From NCBI GenBank assembly GCA_002297645.1, contig DBMH01000180.1:1-57330 (forward strand): 57,330 nucleotides of DNA. Reading direction: 5' to 3'. Source of the stretch: Rhodanobacteraceae bacterium UBA703 (GTDB taxonomy: Bacteria > Pseudomonadota > Gammaproteobacteria > Xanthomonadales > Rhodanobacteraceae). The notes below the pieces were generated by a model that worked only from the letters and a program-made list of their open reading frames with translations, searched no databases and was not told the DNA's origin. The first letter of the stretch is position 1; each line of letters begins with the position of its first letter. The translations under genes and the position numbers were made by a program. Below are positions 50,743 through 57,330 of this stretch, piece by piece.

Positions 50743-53700
50743 ATGGCCTGTCTCACGAATCATGTTGAATGCGTTCCGGCACTCGGGGCGCCGCAGGAGG
50801 TCGAGTCTCGATCCGGTGCGCTCCCTGGACGAACCGATCGTTGCCGGGCGAATCCTCGAACATCGGCGAAATGGAGCCTGGGCGTCACGCTGGCCTGGTT
50901 GTGCCTTTCGATCCAGGCGACGACGGCCCTGGCCCAGCAGCAACCGCCGACGACGATCTATTCGGAAGACTTCCAGAACGATCAGGCGGCGAACATCGCC
51001 AGCATCATCAAGGTCGACAGCTATACCGGTGCGGCAGGGGAGACCTATACGGCGTCGCCGGCCTGGCTGACCAACTGCAACGGCTGGCTGTCCGCCTGGA
51101 ACCAGAATCCGAATCCCTCCGCCGCCACGGCCAACGGCGAGTGCAACAACCAGAATGCCTGGAACAATGTTCAGCAGCTCGCCGAAGCGCTCGGCATGTT
51201 GAACGGTGGGACCACCGGCGCCGGTGGCACCGCGCGAGACAATCTGGCGGTCAGCGCCTATACGCAGGCTAATCCGCCCGGGGCGCCCAACAACATCGAG
51301 ATCTAGTCGTCGCAGATCCCCCTGGGCGGCTCGGGCCGGTTCCTGATCTTCGGCGCCGACGTGGCGGCGGTGAATTGCGACATCGCCGCGCATCCCCTTC
51401 TGCAGTTCTACGCCGTCGACGCCTCGAACACCGCGGTTGCCGTCGGCGGGCAGGTCGACGCCTGCAGCGGCAGCAACTTCACCGCGGAAGCGATCGGCGC
51501 TGCTTCGGCGGTGACCGCCAAGGCGGGGCACTACACGAGCGGCGGTGCCGTGCTGGTCTCCGGGAACAGCACGTCGATCCGGATAAACAACATGGCCTTC
51601 ACGGGCGGCGGCAACGACCACGCCTTCGACAACCTCCTCATACAGGACGCCACGCCGACCCTGAGCAAGGCATTCGGCACGTCGACGACGTCGCCCGGTA
51701 CGGCCGTCACGCTCACGTTCACGGTGACCAATACGACGGACGACCTGCAGAAGCAGGGCTGGTCGTTCACCGACAACCTGCCTTCCGGCCTGACGATCGC
51801 AGACTCCACCGTTTCCTCGACCTGCAGCGGAACGACGGTAACGGTCGTTCCGGGAGGCAGCACGGTGACGATCACCGACGGCAACCTGCCCGCGGGTCCG
51901 TCGTGCACGATCACGGTCAACGTCGTCGCTTCCGCCCCCGGCAGCTACACCAACGGCGCCTCGAACATCAGCGGCGCGAGCGGAATGAATCCGCCGCCGG
52001 CGCCCGCGACGCTGGTCGTAGGGGCAGGCACCGCCTATACCTGCGACACCCCGACGATCTTCATCGCGCAAGGCACGTCCACGCAGCTCCAGGCCCTGGT
52101 TTCCGGACCGGGGGGTTCGAGCTTCGTCGACATCGGCTCCCCTTCCGCGACCCGCTACAACGCCATCGGCTACAACACGTCGGACAATTCCATCTACGGC
52201 GTGAGCGGGCCGAGCCTTCATCTGGTTCGCATCGACCCGGCCACCGGCAATGTGACCGACGTCGGCGCGATCACCGGGTTGGCCGGAACCTCCACCGGCA
52301 TCAATGCCGGTGCGTTCGACGATTCGGGCAACTTCTACATCGGGATGTCGACCGATACGACGCACGTGATCTATCGCGTGGATCTCGTCACCTTGGCCGC
52401 CACCCAGGTATCGATCTCGGCGGCGCTCGGCGTCAGCGATTTCACGTACTCCGGCGGATTCTTCTGGGCCGTGCCGGATGGTGCCGGCCAGGCGATCCGG
52501 CGTATCGATCCGGCGACCGGCACGGTCACCACGTTCCCGGTGGCCTTCCTGCCGGCGGCAAGCGCCTACGGAGCCGCGTGGAGCTACGGCAACGGCCACA
52601 TCGGTTTCAGCAACAACGACACCGGCCGCGTCTACCAGATCGCGATCGGCAATCCAGCCGGCACGCCGACCTTCACCCTGATCTCCTCGGTGAGCGGGCC
52701 GGCGAACAGCAGCAACGACGGCACGGCCTGCTCGCTGCCGACCGACCTGGCGATCGCGAAAACCGGTTCGGCGACGGTCGCGCCGGGCGGCGCGCTGAGC
52801 TGGACGTTGACCGTGACGAACAACGGCTCGGGCGCGAGTTCCGGTTTCGTCGTCACGGACACCGTTCCGACGGGCGTGACGAATGTCGCTTCGTCGACGG
52901 CGGGCTGCACGGTTTCGGGCAGCACGGTCACCTGCGTCGGCGACGCCCTCGCAGTGGGTGCGTCGGCGGCGATCGAGATCACCGGCAATGCACCGGATCC
53001 GTTCACCGCGTGCATCACCAATTCGGCGAGCGTGCTCGGCAACGAGGCCGATCCGTCTCCGGCGAACGACTCGGCGAGCTTCCAGACCTGTCCGCCAGGG
53101 TCGTCGGCGTCGATCACGACGACGAAAGTACTGACCGCGATCAACGGCGCTCCGCCGGCGGCAGGCCAGCCGGTGGACGCCGGTGACGAGCTGACCTACA
53201 CGATCACGAGCACGAACGCCGGCCAGGCCGCCGGTGCGACGACGCTGACCGAGACCGTGCCGGCGAGCACGACGTACACCGGTCCGGATGCGAGCGCGTG
53301 GACCGGATGTGCGCCGGGAGCGGCGAGTCCGGCCCAGTGCACCACGGTGCAGAACGTGCCGGCGAACGGCAGCGCGAGCACCACGTTCACGGTCCGTGCG
53401 GACCAGCCGCTGGCCAGTGGTACGCGCGAGATCACCAACGTGGTGACGAGCAGTGCGGATCCGGTCTGCGCGGCGTGTTCGGTGACCGTTCCGGTCGCTC
53501 CGGTGTCGGCCGCGTCGATCACGACGAGGAAGGTGCTGACCGCGATCAATGGCGCAGCTCCCGCGGCGGGGCAGCAGGTCAATGGCGGCGACGTGCTGAC
53601 CTACACGATCACGAGCACGAACGCCGGCCAGACCGCCGGCGCGACGACGCTGACGGAGACGGTCCCGGCCAGCGTAAGGTATGTGGGCCCGGATTCGGGC

Positions 53701-54024
53701 GCGTGGAGCGGATGCGCATCGGGAGCGGCGAACCCGGCCCAGTGCACCACGGTCCAGAACGTGCCGGCGAACGGCAGCACGAGCACCACGTTCACGGTCC
53801 GTGCGGACCAGCCGCTCGCCAGCGGCACGCGTTCGATCACGAACGTGGTGACGAGCAGCGCGGACCCGGCCTGCGCGGCTTGCACGGCGACCGTCCCGGC
53901 CGCCGATGCCCAGCCGGGAGCCGACCCGATCCCCGTGCCCGTCAATTCGACCTGGATGCTGGCGTTGCTGGGCTTGTGCCTGGTCGCCGTCGGTGGAGGC
54001 ATGGCCTTCAGGCAGCGGCGCTGA
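50743..54024 (+). pseudogene. Exported DUF11-repeat protein with IPTL-CTERM-like tail, interrupted by in-frame TAG
   Basis: ATG 50743 (GGGGAG, 6-nt spacing) opens a 1093-codon frame with one internal TAG at codon 188 (51304-51306). Sequence on both sides is coherent: ...NPPGAPNNIEI - stop - SSQIPLGGSGRFLIFGADVAAVNCDIAAHPLLQFYAVDAS. The N-terminal extension ends in a signal segment WSLGVTLAWLCLSIQATTALAQ. After the stop come conserved DUF11-like Ig domains, a propeller-like part (YNAIGYNTSDNSIYGVSGPSLHLVRIDPATGNVTDVG), then two 135-residue DUF11 repeats. The tail IPVPVNSTWMLALLGLCLVAVGGGMAFRQRR has a polar motif, a TM helix and Arg residues, as in the IPTL-CTERM/exosortase-like sorting signal. 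Surface-anchored in intact form. CAG to TAG is the simplest lesion. Confidence 0.85.
53107..53916 (+). repeat. Two in-frame 405-bp tandem repeats (135 aa each)
   Basis: Copy 1 begins at 53107 (ASITTTKVLTAINGAPPAAGQPV), copy 2 at 53512 (ASITTRKVLTAINGAAPAAGQQV). They stay nearly identical through TYTITSTNAGQ-AGATTLTETVPAS and VPANGS-STTFTVRADQPLASGTR-ITNVVTSSADP. High DNA identity implies recent duplication or ongoing gene conversion, so domain number may vary between strains. Confidence 0.9.
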
Positions 54025-54065
54025 GCGTCTGCTTGGTGGACGAATCGCCGTCCACCGGGCAGCGG

Positions 54066-54096
54066 ACAGGGTTTGGCCGCAACGGCCAAACCCTGT
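54066..54096. terminator. Long perfect hairpin after the DUF11 gene
   Basis: 14-bp arms ACAGGGTTTGGCCG / CGGCCAAACCCTGT with a CAA loop, 42 bases after the stop. There is no long T-run (TTCCC follows), but stem stability suggests a terminator or 3'-end protector. Confidence 0.7.
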
Positions 54097-54345
54097 TCCC
54101 ACTCGGACTCCGGCCGTCCCGAGATCCCTTCCTTCCCAGGGGAATCCCGGGGCTTCCGGATATTGATCAAAACTGCGGTTTTCTCGTGCGAGTCGAGCGC
54201 CGAAGAGCGCCCTGGATCGCCTCGATGCCGAAGACGGCCCGTGCGGGTCCCGTGGCGGCGGACGCGACGGTTCCGGTGCGGCGGAACGAATGTGCTGCCG
54301 CTCGGATGACCGCGCCCCTGCCGACCGGCGGAGCGCGCAGGAGAC

Positions 54346-54672
54346 CTACTTCAGCTTGCGCTCGATGAGGTAGTACGCCAGGTTGCCCAGTCCGGTCGCG
54401 CCGAGCAGGAGCGCAATGGCGCCGGGCGTGACGTGATCTGCGCCGATCAGGTCCATCAGTCCGAAACCCACGGCCAGTGCCACGAGCACGCTGCCCCAGT
54501 GCAGGGCCGCCTGGCGCCGGCGCAGCGCTTCGCCTTCGATCAGCGAACGCACCAGTTCTTCCGATCCCCGCGATTCGATGATTCGCCGGCGCGTGTAGGA
54601 GTCGGCGACGACCTTGATGGAATAGGCGATGCAGACGAACAGGGTGATGGGGATGAAGAGCTCGACATTCAT
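54346..54672 (-). CDS. Small two-TM membrane protein (DUF6249-like)
   Basis: 108 residues, ATG at 54672 with AAGGAAA upstream. Helix 1 is VELFIPITLFVCIAYSIKVVAD. A charged helical linker SYTRRRIIESRGSEELVRSLIEGEALRRRQAAL follows, then HWGSVLVALAVGFGLMDLIGADHVTPGAIALLLGATGLGNLAYYLIERKLK with two hydrophobic segments. The pattern matches small inner-membrane proteins often found divergent from an ECF sigma gene, as here. The role is unknown and could be in sigma regulation. Confidence 0.78.
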   Translation of the reverse strand: MNVELFIPITLFVCIAYSIKVVADSYTRRRIIESRGSEELVRSLIEGEALRRRQAALHWGSVLVALAVGFGLMDLIGADHVTPGAIALLLGATGLGNLAYYLIERKLK

Positions 54673-54797
54673 GACGCCGGATTTCCTTGCTGGATGGGCA
54701 GTCGACGGAGATACGCGCAGGGTCCCGCCGGTTGCAGTGCCTCCTTCGTCGCGCAGCCGTTGCAACCGATCCGCCGCCCGGCGTATCCCTGTACGCG

Positions 54798-55397
54798 ATG
54801 TTCGAGCCTCCTCTCCCTCTTCCGGCCCCTGCCGATGCCGACCGTGCGCTCGTCGACGCGGTGCTGGCGCGCAAGCCCGGTGCGTTCGACCGGCTGGTGC
54901 GCGAGTACCAGGGCCTGTGCTGGCGCGTCGTGGACCGCATGGTGCGCCATCCCGACGATACGCGGGAACTGTGCCAGGAGGTGTTCCTGCGCATCCACCA
55001 GACGCTCCACCAGTACCGGGGCGAGAGCGCGCTGAAATCGTGGGTGGCGCAGGTCGCGTACTCGGTGGCGAAGCGGCATCTCGAACGCAAGCGCATTCCG
55101 ATTGCCGAAGCGCTCGAGGGCGATGACGGCCTTTCCCTGACCGACAGGGTCGCCGACGCGACCGACCTGGAGGCGTCCATGGCGGAAGAGGAGATCGGCT
55201 CGCTGCTGCACGCCGCCATCGAGGCCCTGCCGCCGCTGCAGCGGACCGTGCTGACGCTCTACCATCTGGACGAGATGCCGATCGGCGAGATTGCGAAGAT
55301 GACCGGCATCGCGGAAGGTACCATCAAGAGCCACCTGTTCCGCAGCCGCCGGCGGCTGCGGGAAATCGTGGAGCCGCGCATCGGAGTACCGGCATGA
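54798..55397 (+). CDS. ECF (RpoE-type) RNA polymerase sigma factor
   Basis: 199 residues from ATG at 54798. Region 2: DRALVDAVLARKPGAFDRLVREYQGLCWRVVDRMVRHPDDTRELCQEVFLRIHQTLHQYRGESALKSWVAQVAYSVAKRHLERKR, with the DxxQEVFLR signature. Region 4: LLHAAIEALPPLQRTVLTLYHLDEMPIGEIAKMTGIAEGTIKSHLFRSRRRLREIV. This is a classical RpoE-like factor, unlike the two kinase-linked ones. Its stop overlaps the next gene's start (ATGA), so the next product is probably its regulator. Divergent from a 2-TM protein gene. Confidence 0.93.
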   Translation: MFEPPLPLPAPADADRALVDAVLARKPGAFDRLVREYQGLCWRVVDRMVRHPDDTRELCQEVFLRIHQTLHQYRGESALKSWVAQVAYSVAKRHLERKRIPIAEALEGDDGLSLTDRVADATDLEASMAEEEIGSLLHAAIEALPPLQRTVLTLYHLDEMPIGEIAKMTGIAEGTIKSHLFRSRRRLREIVEPRIGVPA

Positions 55398-55834
55398 GCA
55401 CGACCGAGAAAATCCGGATCGACCCGAGTGAATGGGACGCCCAGGAGCGCGGCATGCGCGCGGCGCGCGGGCAGGGACCCGTCGGGACAGACGCGGCGAC
55501 CTCGTGCTATCGGCGGGTGGCCGACGCCCTGATCACGTATCCCGGCAGCGAGCCGCCGGAGGATTTCGCCGCCGCCGTGGCGGCACATGTCGCCCGGCAC
55601 GAGGTAGGCATCGAGCGCATCCTGTGGCGGGTGCTGCTCGTCGTCTTCGTCCTTGCGTCGATCGCTGTGACCGCGATCTACGGCGGTCGCTCCTGGCAGG
55701 TGCTGCACCTGTGGACCGGCGACGCCGCGATGGGATGGATGTCGGCCGGCGCGGCGTGCGCGGTCCTGTCGTGGCTGTTCAGCCGGCTGCTCGAATTCGC
55801 GGATCACGGAACGCATCTGGGGCACGCTCGGTAG
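55394..55834 (+). CDS. Two-TM protein, candidate anti-sigma factor
   Basis: 146 residues, ATG at 55394 overlapping the sigma stop by four bases. The N-terminal ~75 residues are cytoplasmic and charged (IRIDPSEWDAQERGMRAARG, CYRRVADALITYPGSEPPEDFAAAVAAHVARHEVGIERILW). Two helices follow (VLLVVFVLASIAVTAIYGG and WMSAGAACAVLSWLFSRLL), with a short C-terminal tail. No zinc-binding anti-sigma (ZAS) motif is seen. Position, coupling and topology fit a membrane anti-sigma factor, but no family is recognised. Confidence 0.75.
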   Translation: MSTTEKIRIDPSEWDAQERGMRAARGQGPVGTDAATSCYRRVADALITYPGSEPPEDFAAAVAAHVARHEVGIERILWRVLLVVFVLASIAVTAIYGGRSWQVLHLWTGDAAMGWMSAGAACAVLSWLFSRLLEFADHGTHLGHAR

Positions 55835-55885
55835 GGGCGGTCGTCCACTCCTCCGGCGTCGCATTCCCTCGCTCTTCCGCCGGTT

Positions 55886-57028
55886 TCAGCGCGAGGCGAC
55901 GCCGCCGATCCAGGTGCGCCGCACCTGCAGGTCCTGGTCGAGTTCGACGAGGTCGGCGACACACCCCGGCGCGATGCGGCCGTGCGTGTTGCCGAGGCCG
56001 AGGAAGTCGGCCGGATACGTCGCCGCCATGCGCGCGGCCTCGGCGAGATCGACCCCGAGCATCGAAACCGTGTTGCGCACGGCGCCCGCCATGTCGAGCG
56101 AGGAACCTGCCAGCACGCCGTCGCGGGTCACGCAGCGGCCGTCGCGGCAGGTGATCGTCGCGCCGGCCAGCGTGTAGGTGTCGCTGCCGCCGCCGACCGG
56201 CGGCATCGCGTCGGTGACCAGCATCAGCTTGCCGCTCGGCTTCGCCGCGAGCGCGACGCGCAGCGCGCCGGGGTGCACGTGATGGCCGTCGACGATCAGG
56301 CCGCACCAGCTCGCGCGATCCTCCAGCGCGGCGCCGACGACGCCGGGTGCGCGTCCCTGCAGCGGCGACATCGCGTTGTAGAGGTGGGTGAAGCCACGCG
56401 CCCCCGCATCGAGTGCGCCACGGGCCTGCTCGTAGCTCGCCGCGCTGTGGCCGATGCAGACGATCGCTCCGCGTTCGACGAATGCGCGCACGATCCCGTC
56501 ACCGACCTGCTCCGGCGCGAGGGTCAGCACGGTGACGCCGCGCTCCAGCGAGCACGCGAGGTCGATCTCCCGCGCGTCCGGTAGGCGGAACTTCGAGGCA
56601 TCGTGGGCGCCGCGCCGGTCCGGAGCGATATAGGGGCCTTCGAGATGGATGCCGAGCACGCCGGGCACGCCGTCGGCGATGGCCGCGTCGACCGCCGCGA
56701 TCGCCGCGCGCATGACGTCGATGTCGTCGCTGATCAGCGTCGGCAGGAAGCCGGTCGTGCCATGGCGGCGGTGCGCCTCGCCGATGCGGCGGATCGCACC
56801 CACCGTCGGGGCCTCGTTGAACAGGACGTCGCCGCCGCCGTTGACCTGCACGTCGATGAAGCCCGGCAGCAGCAGGTGGCCGCCGAGATCGTGGATCGCG
56901 ACCGCCTCCAGGCGTGCGTCGCCGGCGTCGAGCACGGCGGCGATGCGATCGTCGTCGACGAGCACGGCGAGATCGTCGCGCAGGCCCGCCTCGGTGAGTA
57001 CGCGCGCGTTGGTCAGGGCGATCGCCAT
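55886..57028 (-). CDS. nagA: N-acetylglucosamine-6-phosphate deacetylase
   Basis: 380 residues from ATG at 57028, overlapping the upstream gene's stop by one base (TGATG). Converts GlcNAc-6-P to GlcN-6-P plus acetate in cytoplasmic amino-sugar catabolism. Motifs: LLLPGFIDVQVNGGGDVLFNEAPT, GIHLEGPYIAPDRRGAHD (metal-ligand Glu), VCIGHSAASYEQARGALDAGARGFTHLYNAMSPLQGR (metal-ligand His residues), VDGHHVHPGALR and LVTDAMPPVGG with the catalytic Asp. Amidohydrolase fold, normal length. Coupled to the SIS-type deaminase that performs the next step, so this is a chitin/GlcNAc-use operon. Confidence 0.96.
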   Translation of the reverse strand: MAIALTNARVLTEAGLRDDLAVLVDDDRIAAVLDAGDARLEAVAIHDLGGHLLLPGFIDVQVNGGGDVLFNEAPTVGAIRRIGEAHRRHGTTGFLPTLISDDIDVMRAAIAAVDAAIADGVPGVLGIHLEGPYIAPDRRGAHDASKFRLPDAREIDLACSLERGVTVLTLAPEQVGDGIVRAFVERGAIVCIGHSAASYEQARGALDAGARGFTHLYNAMSPLQGRAPGVVGAALEDRASWCGLIVDGHHVHPGALRVALAAKPSGKLMLVTDAMPPVGGGSDTYTLAGATITCRDGRCVTRDGVLAGSSLDMAGAVRNTVSMLGVDLAEAARMAATYPADFLGLGNTHGRIAPGCVADLVELDQDLQVRRTWIGGVASR

Positions 57029-57330
57029 CAGACGGTCTCGGTGACCTTGCTCAGATGCGGCGGCGTATCCGGGTCGCGTCCGCGACGCAGCGCGAGCGCG
57101 TTGGCGGCGGCGTAGAAGCGGTGCACCGCGACCAGCGGCGCGCAGGCCGGGTCGAGTCCGGGCGGCAAGGGCAGCGTGGCGCCGTTTCCGTCGCCGGCCA
57201 CCCACACGCGGGCACCGCGGGCGCGGAACCGGGCCGCCACCTCCAGCGTGCCCTCGCGCGAGTCGTCGTCCTGGGTGAAGAACAGCACCGGGAAATCGCG
57301 TCCGACCAGGGTCATCGGTCCGTGTTGCAC
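57028..57330 (-). CDS. SIS-domain glucosamine-6-phosphate deaminase (NagB-II type), C-terminal part
   Basis: Runs off the right edge; only the last 100 residues are present. They contain QHGPMTLVGRDFPVLFFTQDDDSREGT and the ending RFYAAANALALRRGRDPDTPPHLSKVTETV, which is characteristic of the SIS-fold GlcN-6-P deaminase/isomerase used by Xanthomonadales and Shewanella in place of NagB. Deaminates and isomerises GlcN-6-P to fructose-6-P. Transcribed before, and translationally coupled to, nagA. The residue shown first (GTG codon) is internal, not the true start. Confidence 0.92.
   Translation of the reverse strand: MQHGPMTLVGRDFPVLFFTQDDDSREGTLEVAARFRARGARVWVAGDGNGATLPLPPGLDPACAPLVAVHRFYAAANALALRRGRDPDTPPHLSKVTETV

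Noticed and set aside
51304..51306. TAG read as pyrrolysine or programmed readthrough
   Set aside because: No pyrrolysine machinery is visible in the window, the family does not use it, and no downstream stimulatory structure is evident; a CAG-to-TAG change is simpler.
50737..54102. A 1121-residue minus-strand frame without the amber interruption
   Set aside because: Although longer than the interrupted + strand frame, it is Arg-rich and featureless, while the + strand shows DUF11 repeats and a sorting tail on both sides of the TAG.

Overview
The window is GC-rich, densely coded bacterial chromosome with no plasmid, phage or integrase hallmarks. Several features point to a gammaproteobacterium of the order Lysobacterales (Xanthomonadales), possibly near Dokdonella/Rhodanobacteraceae. 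These are the NagA + SIS-type deaminase pair, an IPTL-CTERM-like tail, two ECF sigma/Ser-Thr kinase pairs, a RAYT with GTAG-type REPs, and many secreted proteins ending in an F-x-D-G-F-[DE] tail. The taxonomic placement is inference.

Layout. 1-5009 (-) is the 5' part of a very large cyclic beta-1,2-glucan synthase that runs off the left edge. 5-15 kb is a mixed stress/membrane region: NhaA antiporter, fatty-acid desaturase, two tandem Crp/Fnr-type regulators, a decayed iron permease, a frameshifted hemerythrin, CsbD, a BON-domain protein and several small unknown proteins. 15.4-16.6 kb is an AraC regulator. 16.8-20.2 kb (-) is the first ECF sigma + membrane Ser/Thr kinase module. 20.4-21.7 kb is a methyltransferase + VOC pair.

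21.9-44.8 kb (+) is the most striking part: a same-strand run of secreted-protein genes. It holds five paralogous ~750-785-residue beta-helix proteins, two delta-60-repeat propeller proteins (the first frameshifted) and a haem-c HzsA-related protein. All of these carry the same short F-x-[DNS]-G-F-[DE] motif, terminal or near-terminal in most. The intergenic spaces from 25 to 42 kb contain about 21 REP hairpins arranged as REPIN doublets, with a RAYT transposase in the middle. Smaller genes sit between the large ones: rhodanese, VOC, a 363-residue secreted unknown, a 96-residue secreted protein and RidA.

45-46.6 kb has two membrane proteins. 46.7-50.4 kb (-) is a second ECF sigma + kinase module. 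50.7-54.0 kb (+) is a repeat-rich exported protein interrupted by an in-frame TAG. 54.3-55.8 kb is a third, differently built ECF sigma gene overlapping a gene for a 2-TM protein. 55.9 kb to the right edge (-) is nagA and the end of a glucosamine-6-phosphate deaminase gene.

How it fits together (inference). The central block looks like an amplified repertoire of exported proteins sharing one C-terminal signal, bracketed by two kinase-coupled sigma modules that could regulate cell-surface functions, and modified by REP/RAYT activity. Three genes carry single lesions (two apparent 1-nt deletions and one amber codon) that could be real decay or sequencing errors.
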